Below the pieces are notes generated by a model that made no database searches, was not told the DNA's origin, and saw only the letters and a list, made by a program, of their open reading frames with translations. Both the position numbers and the translations under genes were made by a program. Below are positions 1-12,229 of a stretch of 64,000 nucleotides of DNA, one piece after another; the first letter of the stretch is position 1; the number at the start of each line of letters is the position of its first letter. The stretch is from Galerina marginata (taxonomy: Eukaryota; Basidiomycota; Agaricomycetes; Agaricales; Galerinaceae): contig JAECYW010000007.1 of the NCBI GenBank assembly GCA_023014335.1, positions 558,001 through 622,000 of the forward strand, written 5' to 3'.

Positions 1-2332
1 ATTTGGTGAAAAGTGGATAGTACGTACATGCCCCTGATTCATTGAGCTGCGAAAACACGATCTGTTGCCTAGATATATTTGTGGGTAACGGACCACCGAC
101 GGCTCTGTCCGAGGAAGATGACTTACCCGACGACTCTCCACACAGCGCCTCTCTTTGCCGACTCGGATACAGTATCGTAGAACCCTGTAGATCGTTTCGA
201 CAAAACACATGGAGGAGACGTATGAAAAGCTCTTACATTGCTCTTGAGCGGCTCCCATCAACGACCGGTTTGCGAAAGAAGAAATTGTGTTCACATCTGC
301 AAAGTGGGGACTCCGGATGACTCAATGCATATCACAATGCAAAGGTAATCGCCTACATTCTAAGAATAGTAGGACATCATCAGGCTATCGGTTACTAGAT
401 AATTCTGACTTTACTCACCAGTGTTATAATAGACCTAGCGACTCTTGGATGTCATGACATAAACAACGGACACAGAACGGAACTCACGTCTGTAAGATCT
501 CGGTCATATTGACCTGAATAATATTGTTGTAATACGTGAATCGTTGTCGGCAAGTGCAACTCACGGGTATCGAGCATGGTTAGGTCTAATAATTTTCCTA
601 TCTGAAAGTTTCTCCAAATTCTAAGTTTATCCTGGGGGTCTACCTGGCGTATTGGCATCCACTCGTGGTAGGCCCGAACGGCCGCCAGTTTACGGTCAGT
701 AAAGCATGCGCCAGAAGGGGAGAATGAGCAACCAGTGGTGGTGTCGTTGGAATCGGCGGTGCCAGCTTTCCAAGAGTTGTCGGCGACCTAAGTCCAGTGG
801 GTAAAAGGAGGTTACGCAATAGTGATTGAACCATGTACCTCATGATCATCCTACGGGAACCAACGGATGGCATGTAAGCAATCTATAAAATTTTCCTGGA
901 GGAGCTTCAACTCACCCTGTATACATCCCGGTTAACAGACTGAAATGGGTTAGCGAATTCATATTGATTTAGATTACTTGCCAAACAGTGATCCAGGGGG
1001 CATTCTGGTGAGCAGTCACAAGGCTTTGGTCTGTCCTGTATTGACTCAACCTTTGGCGGTAATCGTGGATAGTAGCCAATTCTCGACCGAGTGTTTGTCT
1101 TCCAATCTTGGCGCTGATAGGTACAGAGGCGATCTCAATGCTAAATCAAGCGCTGATAGAAGTGTCGCGCTCACCCACTACCCAGGGATTCGTAGATCTG
1201 TTGTAAAAAGACAGACAAGTAAGCTGCGGTATTCGCTATGGCATCAAGTGGACAAGCTATACATAGTCACCGAGGTGTACGAAAATCTCTGCCGAGGTGT
1301 TGTGGGCAGCGAAGCCATATGCGTTGAACCAACCTAACGCCGATTGAATCAGCCTTGCGAAAGGGAAAAGGTATGAATTTCATTACCCGCTTGGTATTGA
1401 GAACAAGAAAACACAGCGATGACTAGAGGTTTTCCGCCGTTGACTGAGTGGGCAGGAGCTGTAGGTAGATGGTTCAACGTTTGTTACATTTTATGTCGAT
1501 CCTTAGTGAGAACTCACTGTCGGCGTTCGCTATAGTCCTTGTCATTCCAACTGGGCTGGTCGCCGTTGAGGCACAGTCGCTGAATTGATAAAAGTATTTC
1601 GTATCTGGGTGCAGTCCGGTAGCCTCCACCTTGACAGTCCAGTCCACATCATAGCTGGTAAAGGCTTCACCACTGTCAACCACCTTCCCGGTAAGGTCGG
1701 CAGTCGTTCCAATCTTAAAAGCGAGGCAAACTGGGACACTCTGGTCCGGCAGGGCTCCCGTCGGAGAAGTGGGCACCGCACGGGTCCAAAGCAGAACGGA
1801 TGTGTCGAATGGGTCTCCCTTTTTATATTTTTGCTTCAGTAAATGTGGAATAATAGAAAGACAGATATACATACGCTGGCCACTTTTTATTTTTCAATAG
1901 CCAAGATTAGTAAGAATAGCGGCAATGCAACGGTCGAAGCTATTTTTACCTGCATGAGTAAAGTTTACCCCACCACTCCACACGAAAGGGCTCTGAAGCG
2001 ATGTAAATATAAACCTGTTTCTGTATGATGGACAGCACTGTACTTACGTTGCTCAAGTCACTTCCATAGAAAGTGACATAGTGTTCATCTTTGAATTTGG
2101 TAGCGTCGGTTGTCTGACGCCGTTGGATATTGTTTTCGTGGATAGCTCTGGTATCATGAGCAAGCTAAAGCAGGATTTTCATTCCCGGAAAAAAAAATGT
2201 TATAAAGAGACAAACCTGTGGGTGATCGGCGAACGGTGACCTGTATGCTAGATTTCGTTCGTATAGATTTGCTGAAACCAGGGCTGCACACAGTAGGAGC
2301 CCGGAGAGCGGGGCAGCGAAGAGGTGGTGCAT
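1..2332 (-). CDS. phoD: PhoD-type alkaline phosphatase / phosphodiesterase, secreted; C-terminus off the left edge
   Basis: Secreted metallophosphatase of the PhoD family, which hydrolyses phosphomono- and diesters outside the cell. The start at 2332 gives MHHLFAAPLSGLLLCAALVSA, a clear signal peptide; another in-frame ATG lies at 2365 and would spoil it. Read through the introns, the protein shows in order: the N-terminal beta domain (LLWTRAVPT near 1780, KVEATGLHPDTKYFYQF near 1600), VFSCSQYQ (about 1400), HLGDYIYES (metal site, about 1270), RELATIHDYRQRLSQYRTDQ (about 1050), WDDHE (metal site, split over 990-840), RAYHEWMPIR (about 670), NFQIGKLLDLTMLDTR (about 600), QYDRDLTD (about 500), NRSLMGAAQEQ (about 260) and QQIVFSQLNESGA at the edge. 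Introns are numerous and about 50-65 nt. Two exons are minute: 16 nt at 419-434 and apparently 1 nt at 916. The remaining C-terminus lies outside the window. The family call is firm; the substrate is not known. Confidence 0.9.
916..916 (-). other. predicted single-nucleotide exon (G) of the PhoD gene
   Basis: The exon upstream ends in ACT GTT TG at 982. The exon downstream starts GAT GAT CAT GAG at 850. One extra G is needed to read V-W-D-D-H-E, the conserved metal-binding motif. That G sits at 916, preceded by acag (920-917) and followed by gtgag (915-911). This defines two introns, 981-917 with a GC donor (gcaagt) and 915-851 with a GT donor (gtgagt), each exactly 65 nt and ending in AG. 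Alternative: one 126-nt intron from a gtaatc donor, which stays in frame but inserts a Gln before DDHE. Confidence 0.6.
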
Positions 2333-2643
2333 GGTTAGTATGTGGTACTCAAGGCAGCGAGTCAAGGTGATTTCGATTGGCCTTTTATGAATCGCGGAAC
2401 AGAACCGTCACGCTTCTGACCCCTCACTAAATGCAACAATACAGATTGAGAATGTGCGCTTACCATCTGCCGCGTAGAACGATGCTATTGCCTCAAGCGA
2501 CGCACGTTCGCAAAATTCGTCAACGTTAATTGCATGTTGCACATGGATAACTGAAGAAGAGGAGATCGACAGAACCGCTGTCAATAATAAACGATGTACA
2601 TTGTGGCGGTGGGAAGATAACAACACGTGAATACAGTCTTACT

Positions 2644-3881
2644 TTATTTTGCAAGAACAAAAGCCTTTCCCTCCCGAGCCTCCAGAAATGCGAATTCAGG
2701 CAGACCCTGGAACCAACCAGACTGAGTGGATCCGTTGGTCTTATACGTGTTGAAAGCCTCTTCAGGAGCAATCTTGATGGTAGCTCTACCCGAGCCTGCT
2801 GCTGCTGCATCAGCCATAAGCTGGACTTGACAGGCTTTTTCTAGGGCAATGAAATAGAAGACAGTGGCTTCAATGGAATCTGTTGCAACAAGAATCCCGT
2901 GGTTCTGTAAAATGGCAGCCTGATCCACGTAAGAAACGGCAAAGTTATCCGCAGGCAGAAAATAGAAACCTTTTTAGTGCCAAGAGCCGCCGCGATATGC
3001 TTCCCTTCTTCGGCGTCCAACACCACGCCCTTAAATTGGTTGTATACGACATGATCCTGATAAGAAAGTATAGGTTTTAAAATACTGGCTCGGGCTCGGG
3101 CCGCGGTGTTAGGACTAACGTTATAGAAAGCACACGTATCTTGAGTCAGCATGTCGAGTTCAACTCCTAGAGTGGAGAATGCTTTCCCATGAATCGAGTG
3201 CGTATGAGCTGCACATAAAACATCGGCCCGTGCAGTGTGCAGAGCTGAGTGAATCATATACGCTGCAGTATTCAAGAGTCTCCTCGGACCAGACTCTTCC
3301 TGATGGTGGATGTGTATTTAGAGCGAACATCACGAGATACATAACCCTGTTTGACGCACCAGAATCTTGCCTTGGTGGCTGGTCAAAGTCAGTTATGGGT
3401 TCCACTGTAGGGTAAAATCACGTACTCGACTAGTAATAAATCGGCGGGTTGAAGGAGAGAAAAGTGCATTCCCTTGCGACCCGTTAAACAGATACGAATG
3501 GAATAGTAATCCGAGGCAACTCACGAAGGGGTTGACCCAAAAGCAATTGGGCTTAATAGGGTCCTGCGAGGGTGATAGTGAGCGAATTAGGATAGAAAAA
3601 TTCTTTAGATAGACGTACCCGCACAGTGATATGACCAGCAATGCCTTCATTATATCCCATATAGCCTGTGCAAAGTGAAATATGTGAGTCGTCAGGTATG
3701 TATCGGTAACCTGAATGAACCTGGTACCAAAGATACGAAATGCCTGAGCAAGTCGGAACTTCAAGTATTCCCGTTCCTCAAGCTTTGAGGAAAATGTGGG
3801 GGGAACAGGAAATTGTTTCTTTTGATTGGAGTCCATCATGGCTGCTAAGATGCCATTGTCGCTTGAAGTGGAAGTCGCCAT
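2644..3881 (-). CDS. class II aldolase/adducin family protein
   Basis: Cytosolic member of the class II aldolase/adducin fold, relatives of which are zinc-dependent aldolases and epimerases acting on sugar phosphates. Reading from ATG at 3881, the spliced protein runs MATSTSSDNGILAAMMDS, then RLAQAFRIFGYMGYNEGIAG, HITVRDPIKPNCFWVNPF, GMHFSLLQPADLLLVDHQGK, RLLNTAAYMIHSALH, AAHTHSIHGKAFS (the His-x-His metal-binding pair, about 3210-3180), DHVVYNQFKGVVLDAEEGK and AILQNHGILVATDS, ending GKAFVLAK at 2644. About 280 residues, normal for fungal members. One exon, 3360-3378, is only 19 nt and encodes the HQGKIL part of the motif. Tail-to-head with the phosphatase start, 311 bp away. Substrate cannot be predicted. 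An ORF at 2408-2626 in the gap has no recognisable content. Confidence 0.9.
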
Positions 3882-5235
3882 GAGGATTGTCGAGCAAGAA
3901 AGGACAGAGGAGTACTGAAGTAGAGGAGGTGAGAGTGTCTGAGGAACAATCGTTACATGGGAGCATCCGCTCTGACATCGGTATTCAGATAATTTGTGCC
4001 GACTCCCGAGTTGTTCACAGAATCACGTTGGAACATTTGATGACATACATACGGACGTCGGAGATACAAGCTGGTATGGGTCAGATATTATGCATAACGC
4101 TTTCGAGGTCCCGTCGAAGGAAATGAATGAATGAATGAATTTCCTTCACACCACAGGAGAAGGAGATCTTGTGCAATGATGTCGCAGGTTCCGCTTTAGT
4201 GACTAGTTACAGTATGTAGAGCAATTTCGCTCTCAAAACCAAAACCTTTCTGAAAACCGAAATGAAGACAGGAACGCGCGAGTTAACCAGATTGGGAAAA
4301 GCGGGCCGAATGTTATCCAAAAGTCGCGCCGAAGTCGCATCGTCCTTCACCAGAACACGTTGATCAGAGGAGGTCAGTTATGAGGCGGGAAAGAGAGACA
4401 TTGGACATTGGTGGTGGACTTTTCAAGGGATAGGTCTCCAGTAGTCAGACTGACAGAATTTTTTATGTACTGATCGACGACTCATCAGATTGCACCTCCG
4501 CTTTCAAGCAGGGCTGGGCCGGCTGGCATATGTTCTTTTCAGCGCTGAGCGCTGGCCGGGACCGCTCGGGGGATCTTCGTCAGGGTCACAGACTCCTGTA
4601 CTACTTCTTCCTAATTCACCAGAGCTGACGTCAAAACCCCCTCAGTTTTCTGCACACCTACGCTCAAACCTTGCGGAATGATCTCTCAAAAACCTTAATT
4701 TGGTGCTTTTTGTTTTCTGGGATTTACTTCAAGGCTTACGCGCACGTTTCAATTTGCCCTTGGACGTTGATGGGATGGGCAATTGATGGATTCCATTGTG
4801 TTTGGGACAAATATCTGGCCGAATTTGTTTTACCTTCTTTTTTTTACTTCTTGGATTGTCCAGCCCATCTACATACAACTCGACCCTTGCTATGGGCGCT
4901 AGCAACAGCAAGCAACAGCCTCGGCCACATCCCTGTCCGATAACATCTATTCCCGATTTCATGATTGATCCTTCCTCGGTAACGATTACACAGGAGGGCA
5001 GTTCTGCCTATCTCAGCAACCGCTAACATCGGTATGCACACAATATTAAATAATACCCCACCCTGCTCATCTTTAGATCTCCCCGCATATAAATCAAAAC
5101 AGTGGCACATTTAGTTACTGAATCCGCTACCCAGGATTTGTATCTCATTGGTGAGCTTGGTCTCTGTTCAGCCTAGCTTTGCCTAAGCTTGCTGGAACCA
5201 GAACTACTCCTAAAAAGTCGTCTATACGCAGAGTC
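3882..5235. other. long intergenic region, no supported gene
   Basis: About 1.35 kb between the divergent starts of the aldolase-family gene (3881) and the Zn2Cys6 regulator (5236). Short ORFs on both strands have no conserved motifs or plausible splicing. A T/C-rich tract lies around 4830-4855 on the plus strand, as is common in fungal promoters. A short tandem repeat flanked by inverted repeats lies at 4116-4147. Probably holds both promoters. Confidence 0.6.
4116..4147. repeat. tetranucleotide repeat inside a 9-bp inverted repeat
   Basis: GAAGGAAAT at 4116-4124 and its exact reverse complement ATTTCCTTC at 4139-4147 flank 14 bases made of GAAT repeats. The strand could fold into a 9-bp stem with a 14-nt loop. 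Confidence 0.75.
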
Positions 5236-8010
5236 ATGCCATCTCAACGGTCAACCCCTGGAAATTTCCATTTCCCCAATGACGATGATAACGGTCGTGG
5301 TTTACACGTTCATGAAGCGTCGCAGTTCGAGGCTCCTCGCGGTCGTTCCGCTCAAAAGTTCAAACCGTGAGTTGTCTTTCCTCGATAGTTCTTAGAGTTG
5401 ACATATTCCTATAGATCCGGTGCTTGCGTTGACTGTAAATCTGTGAAGGTCAGTGAAGTTTCAGTATGCCTGTCCGCATAGTTGACCAACTTGTATGCAG
5501 GTCCGGTGCGAATTCCTACCCGGCGAAAAGAAATGTCGCCGATGCCAGTTGAAGGACCTGCCTTGCCACCCTCGCGAACGGAAAAAGAGGAAAGCCGCTG
5601 AGTGAGTATCTTAAAACGTTATGCCATTACCGTTTAGCCGACCTATTTTCAGCACGCACGAAGAACTGCAGGAACGGTCTCATGAGCAAGATTTACACAT
5701 ACAAAATTTGTTACTTCAATACGATCAACGGAGGAACGAGCAAAAGGTTCACGAATGGGTATCAAAAGCTTCCATGTCGAAGAACGGTGAATATACTTTG
5801 ATCCACGACTACCGGAATGTGGGCTGAACTTGCGATAAGATCCTGTAGACCTACAGTATCTCAAATGGATGCACAAGGGAAAATCACCTGAATCTGCTGT
5901 CGCATCCCATTTTTCAACTGGTTGGTTGTTTTTGACGTTTCGTAATATTCAGTCTAATCGACTATAGGACATGGAACCCAGCAGCTTGTCCCTCCACCGA
6001 TTGTCAAACATTGTACACTCTATCCGGAGGACATAAAAGAACTTTTTTCAATGTAAGTTCAACATATTTTTTTTTATAAATGGTTAACAGATTTATTAGA
6101 TTCTTCACTCGTGTTAATGTGAGCAAAATTTATAGTTTGATGGTATTGACGCCATTGAACACCCTTAATCTAGCCTTATTTCTCTATCCTTGATCAAAAT
6201 TATCATACACCTCAGAAGCTTATTTGGAACAGTCCTTTTTTATTCACCGTTCGTAAGTTCCATCATGATCCCCAATCTTCCATCCTTTATGCTTATAAAT
6301 AACACCAACCCTAGTTTGCGCTGTCGCCTCAAGGTATTACAGCGCCAGACCTAATCTGTACTCGTTAGCAATGGAGTTTGCTCGGGACTGTGCTGGTAAA
6401 GGTCTAGTAGAAGGGGATCGAAGCGTTGAAGTTTGTCAAGCGTACCTAATCATGGCAGTATACCCCGTGCCAAAGAAGAAATGGATAGAGGACAGGAGCT
6501 GGCTTTTGATGGGTGTTGCAATAAGGTACATACTTCCGAACATTTATGTGACTAGTTCTGAACCTTTTTTTAGGATGGCAACAGAACTGGGGTTGAATCA
6601 ACCTCCTCCACCTTCATGCGATGAACGTGAAGCTTTGAACCGGACGCGAACCTGGTTGAATTGCTACTGCGTCGATGGTTCCCATGCTATTCAGTTCGGA
6701 AAAATGCCCATGTTATCTCCAGATGATTACCTAGCTCGAAACTCGCGACACTGGTATAAATCGTCTGCTTTAAATACTCCCTTCGACGTTCATTTGTGCG
6801 CATTTGTGCAAATGATTATTCATATGGCGATATGGAGGGCGGATATCAAGGCTGATACCCCGAACCTCACCGACCAGGTTTGTGTAATTATCCCCCTACT
6901 CAAACCATGGTTTTTTAATCCATAATAATCAGCCAAAAGACTGCGTTGGTATTGCGACTAGGACTCGGGAGGTCCTGATTCGCGAGATGGACATCTGGGT
7001 TGATATATTCGCTGAAGAATACATGTGCATGCGTAAGTTGATCTCATACGGGGCTTACATACTGCAGGTAGTTTAACCAATCCCAATAGCTCAGCCAGTT
7101 GCACCAATCTGCAGCTATCGTGCAAATACCACTCAGATGTAAGGAATGTTTTACCCCCTCGTAACCAAGTGGCCTTGCTTATCCTTTTCCATTTTATTAG
7201 GATCAATGCATACTTGAGGTTGGTTGTACTATTGGTTGGCTTTCAAGAAACTACAACCGAAGAATTGAGGCCGGACTCTGAAGTGTTGGTTCAATCCGTG
7301 GATGCAGCTCGGAGCGTGATAAAGATAACGCTAGAACATCTTTATCCTACGGGTTATCTGCGTTATGCAATTGAAGCAACCTTCCTCTATGTGTCTTTCG
7401 CGGCAGCATTTTTGATCAATGTAGGTGTCATATAATACTTGAAGGTCCTTGCTTATTTTATGTGTTGCAGCTTTTTCGGCCCCGTTTTTCATCACTGTTG
7501 GGTGACAGCCTCCAAAAAGAAATTATCACAACGGTTTCGCGTTTGATCGCTACTCTTGGCTCGAGTGATGTGGCCCTGGATGGCAGGCACACTCCTGCTC
7601 TGTACTCAAGATTTTTGTCGTCTCTAATGATCAAGCATAATCTCACTCTCAGCGATCCGGATCTGCTAAGAAAAGACCATCCAAAGTCCTCAAGTTTCCA
7701 AACAGGGGATCGTCAGGTTACTCCTCCAGAAGGCTTTTACTGGCCTGACGTTCCAGGAGCTAACGATCCTGCTCGTGGCCACGCACCTCAGTTCTCGAAG
7801 GGGTTTGGGTATGAGTTGCAACCTGAAGTCAATATGGATTTCAGTTTGTCTCACTTTATAAAGAGTGTTACCCAACAAACTCCCCCTCCCGACGAAACGG
7901 AGCTCCCTTACGAATCCTGGCCAATGTGGAAAGCGAACGAAGATGAATCTATTCAATCTGCTCCTTGGTCCCAACGACCCATTGCTGTGTCGGGTGGATG
8001 GAACATCTGA
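5236..8010 (+). CDS. Zn(II)2Cys6 fungal-type transcription factor
   Basis: Nuclear DNA-binding regulator. The start at 5236 gives MPSQRSTPGNFHF; an in-frame ATG at 5179 is also possible. After a short acidic and polar leader, the binuclear zinc cluster is split by an intron just before VRC: CVDC-x6-C-x8-C-x2-C-x6-C, with spacing CX2CX6CX8CX2CX6C, followed by the basic stretch RERKKRKAAE (about 5420-5600). A coiled-coil-like linker (HEELQERSHEQDLHIQN) follows. The remainder is the middle homology region of fungal regulators: CAVASRYYSARPNLYSLA (about 6310-6370), CQAYLIMAVYPVPKKK, GVAIRMATELGLNQ (intron 6525-6572), RTRTWLNCYCVDG. The C-terminal part ends SGGWNI at 8010. No target or inducer can be inferred. 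It lies head to tail with the Sfi1 gene, separated by an AT-rich 156-bp gap. Confidence 0.92.
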
Positions 8011-8166
8011 ATACTCAGCGGTGTAATAATTTATTATTTAAATATTATTATTATTGTTATGTATATATGATTTTATTAGGCAATTAATTGACAACGCGAT
8101 CACGCGTGGGAATAACTTCGACGCGTCTAAAGCAGGTGTTCACCCTTCATCTTCTCTTTCCAATCC

Positions 8167-11100
8167 ATGCATCGGTTTCAACCAACAAGCTCCTCGTCTC
8201 CTCCAGTCAAATCCTCCGCCCTTAGTACCTCCTCTCGCACAGAAAGCTCACTGGTGGTGGCACCGGAACTCCAGCATTTATCTGCCGAAGATATTGACAT
8301 TCTGAACGCGGTCATACAACGCGCTGGTCCATCCGCAACAACATTCTTCAACATATTCAAGGCATACTCGGATGTTCTCAAGGAGCGCGGCCTTGATCCT
8401 CAAGAAGTCGTCTATTATGGGAAGTTACTGAAGCTTGGAACACTTAAGGGCAAGAATTGGGGTGAGAAATGGGAAATCGTCAGGGCACAAGCTGAAAGTG
8501 TAAGCGAATAGCCCAAAACTTGAGTTGAGCCAGAAATTCATACTTATATGTTAGTCTCCTACCCTGCCTGCCTATGGGAGCTTTCCTTCGTACACCGACG
8601 TGTATCAGGAAAATACGCTGTCCGACAAAGGTGGTCTAGACGTCACAAGTAAAACCGTGCTTCAACGACATCGAGTGCTTCCTGTACCTGCGGCCACCAC
8701 TCGGCGCGAACCACGCACGAAGCTTGATAAGGTACCCACCGTCCTAACAGTTGAGAAGCCGAGCATTATGCACCCCAGGTTCCGCTCAGACACGAAGGGG
8801 ATACCAGTTGCATCAGACCTCCAAGCTGCTGTCCTGCGCAACATTAAATCAACCCTATATCCTGCATCGACAGACACCTCCGATAATTGTGACAGCTTTT
8901 CTTCTCGAGTTCCACCATCTTACACCACTAATCTTGACCCAACCTTACTACGATCGTCTCATGGCCATGCTCGAGAGAGGAAATTTCTACCCAAGGTCAC
9001 AGAAAGGAAGAAAACAGTTGATTTAGACGATGCTTGGAAGAATATCAGGCTAGAACAGGACGAGAAATTTGCCGATAAGTTTCGGGAGGACATGCTCATT
9101 GCTCGTTGTTGGGAAATGTGGAGACAAGGATATCTATGGGTTACGGTAAGGATCCCACTGTACTATGACTTTGGCGTTTATTGGTTATCCTCAGACGACC
9201 AATCAACAAGTTGGAGAGGCACGAGATAGGCTTCTTCTGGAACGGTTTATGAAATGTTGGCAGTGTCACGTCGTTTCTCGACGAGCTTGTGAAGACAAGC
9301 TCGTAAACCAGTTCCACAAACACGCCGTTAAAAGTTTCTTCAAAACCTGGCAAGCGAAGTTAAAGCAAAAGCAGCAAACAGCCTGGAGGAATGACATGCG
9401 ACAAAAAATGAAACTCATCAAGACCAAATCGGAGACCAGAATGAAGAAAGATGCGTGGGCTAAGTGGCGTCAACATCAGCTGTCTCGTGCCGCCGATCAG
9501 CATTACCAACTGCGTTTATTGGTGCTACATCATTCTCGATGGAAAGAGAGACTTGTCCACTTGGACAGTCTAGACATGGTTGCGGATCATTTTGCTGAAG
9601 AGGGCCACCTGAGGATCTTATCAAGGTCCTGGGGTCGCTGGAAAGAGACGAGTAGTTTGCGACATGATGAAAATGTCATGGCTCTGAGAGTCGATACCAG
9701 GGTAATGGCGAACATTTTTTATCTATGGAGAAAGCGACTGTGAGTTTTAGGTTTCTGGCATCTCGTTCGTTTGATTTAATCGTGGTAAACAGGAATGAGG
9801 CTAGACTCGCTGATGCGTTTAGTGATAATATTGTCACGAAAAACGCCGTTCAAAACTGGAGGAAGGCTATAAACTTGCTGAAGGTGGGTAGCAATTTATC
9901 TGACCATGCACAGGTACATGTTAACTGAACGCATTGCAGGTCATGGACCATCGTGCAGAAAAATATCTTGTCCGTCAGGATGAATCTCTACTTCGGGCTA
10001 TCATTCGAATATGGCGAGCACGAATGCGGGGTAGGCGACTCGAACAGTTCAGGCTTTCTCTTATTACTCAACATGCATGGAAATATTGGAAGGAACGACT
10101 GGCCAAAGAAATCCGTAGAAAGGGTGCATCTTTTCTCTTACCTTTTGAAGTTGGCTCGCTTAGCTAACGCTGTAAAAAACAGACGAATCTGCAATATTTT
10201 TCAACCGCACTAACTCTCGTCTGGTTTCTGACACGTTCCGCCGATGGTGTGAAGGTATCGACACACACCGGAATGCATACGACTGCGCAGTTGCACATGA
10301 CGACGCACGTCTCTGTGGCAAGATAATGTTACTCTGGCGACTGCGTCTTCGTGAAAATCTGCAATCCATCAAGGTGGCTCGGTGGGCCAATAATTTTTTT
10401 GCTACTCGCAGAGCTTGGCATGTCTGGATTGAAGTGATGGAAGAACGCAAAAGGCAAGAACGACTTAAATTGTGGAATCTCCAAGGAGCTCGTAAACTTG
10501 TCAATGGTAAAATTTTAGCTGCGCTATTTCATACCACACCCATCCTGATCTTTTACTGCAGTATGGCGGCGCCGAACGCGGCAGAAACAGTATTTCAAGC
10601 AATGTGAATGCGTCCTGCAACATCTCGTGGACAAAGTAAAACATACTTGTCGCTTAAGTGTAACCTGGCTAACGAATTTGCCACTATTTAGCGAATTTTA
10701 TTATCCGCGCTAACCCACTGGACAAATCGTGTCATCGAGCTCAAGTCCCGTGAATTGGATGTGGTTCATCGGGAAAATGTTTCTTTGCTGAGGTAAAAAT
10801 TCGTCAGTTTTTTTTCAGGTGAAGAAGCTTACCTCAAATTCTCTCTCCTACTCAGATCAGCGTTTCAGAAATGGAAGTCTCTCCGCCGTAAACACATCGA
10901 AGAAGTCAGTTTGTTAGAAAATTACCTTCTGGTGAAGCGGGAAGGTACATATCCAGTCGACTTATTATATTTTGCCAAGCATGTAATCCATGTTCTATGT
11001 TCAGACCTTCTCAGCCGGACCTTCCATCGCTGGTTAGCCGCGAAACGCACTGCCGAACACAGACGATTGACCCACCAACGCAAAGAAGCCCAGCTTCGTC

Positions 11101-12048
11101 AAATAACAATCACTTCTGCTTGGGAGCGGTGGCGAGAAAGGTTCAGGGAAGAGAGATTACGCCCAGTGGTTTGTTCATTACTCAAATATTCATCATCTTG
11201 CTAAACTCTGCGTTGGACAGGAGTACGAGGTCATCATCCAGAACCAAAAGAATGTCATGTTTCGGGCACTTAGTATATGGCTATTGAAAACCCAGGTAAG
11301 CTCTTTTCGCAATATGAACCCTTACAATCTGCTGAAAGCGGAATGAAGTCTCTACCAGCTTTAAAGTTTCATTCCAAGAGCCTCAAAGAGAAATTCTTCA
11401 AAAAGTGGCGAGATGTTATGCCAAACGCTCTCCGTGCTAAGAAAGCTCGTGAGACTGACAGGCATAATACACTCGGTTAGTACAAGCATTTTCCCTGACA
11501 CAAGCGCTATCACCAACTTGTATATCCCGAACAGCCAATCATTTCGAGAGATGGGCACAAGCTTACAAAACTAAGACTACTCTCAAAGCTGTTGCGTAAG
11601 TAGTCTTGACTCTGCGCTTTACATGTCCAGCTAAATACTTTTTAGACGCGCCAAATATCTTCGACTCCCGTGGAATGCTTCTCGGCAGCCAATTCGCTCG
11701 CGCCTAGCTTATTCTGAACGAGAACACTTTATCCATCAGACGGAGGATGCAGGTGATGAAAAGAGTGAAACGGGTGATGCAGGTGTAGTCGTGCCTTTGA
11801 AGGAACCGTTCATCCCTCGAGCTCGAATTGCCAGAAGCTCCGGACCTAGATCAGAAAGGAGTCTGCCCCGCTCTGAACACGGAGCGATTGGTATTCGTCA
11901 ACCAAGCCCTGTCCGTTCGATTGCTTCAATGCCTGACAGAAGCTCGAAAAGCCCTAATTATGTGGCTCCGTCACCCGGACCTAATGGTGGAAGGCTTTGG
12001 TCTGCCTTGCGGGACCTTGGACATACACGGCGTCCAAGAAATCTATGA
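8167..12048 (+). CDS. SFI1: Sfi1-like centrin-binding spindle pole body protein
   Basis: Structural protein of the spindle pole body half-bridge, whose long helix binds a row of centrins and is needed for pole duplication. The start at 8167 gives MHRFQPTSSSS. A globular N-terminal part (LSAEDIDILNAVIQRAG, ILKERGLDPQEVV-like) is followed by about 20 degenerate Trp repeats: examples are RCWEMW, FMKCWQ, SFFKTWQ, DAWAKWR, RSWGRWKE, NIFYLWRK, HAWKYWKE, AWHVWIEV, AFQKWKSL, TFHRWLA, SAWERWRE, FFKKWRDV and HFERWAQAYK (near 9110 to 11555). Many short introns fall between repeats. The tail is Ser/Arg/Pro rich (RSSGPRSERSLPRSE) and ends RRPRNL at 12048, and could be a site of cell-cycle phosphorylation. 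Repeat spacing and content make the call firm; the exact splicing of the central part is approximate. Confidence 0.9.
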
Positions 12049-12229
12049 CCTCATTTCTTATCGACTCCAACTAATTTATGAGTTATTTATTCTTGCTCTC
12101 GTCTTGTTATTATCTGCTCTTCAGCATGTAGTGTACGCCGTTATGTGGCCTAGTTCTCTAAGCCAGTCTGAGTTGGACTATTAATGTTCGCACATTCTAC
12201 ACTTTTGTAGGGCCCATACCAAAGAACAA

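Noticed and set aside
978..1337. Plus-strand ORF of 119 codons
   Set aside because: It is antisense to PhoD exons encoding HLGDYIYES and RELATIHDYRQ, and has no motif of its own.
2408..2626. Minus-strand ORF of 72 codons with a signal-like start
   Set aside because: It falls between the phosphatase start and the aldolase-family stop, has no family match that I recognise and no splice partner.
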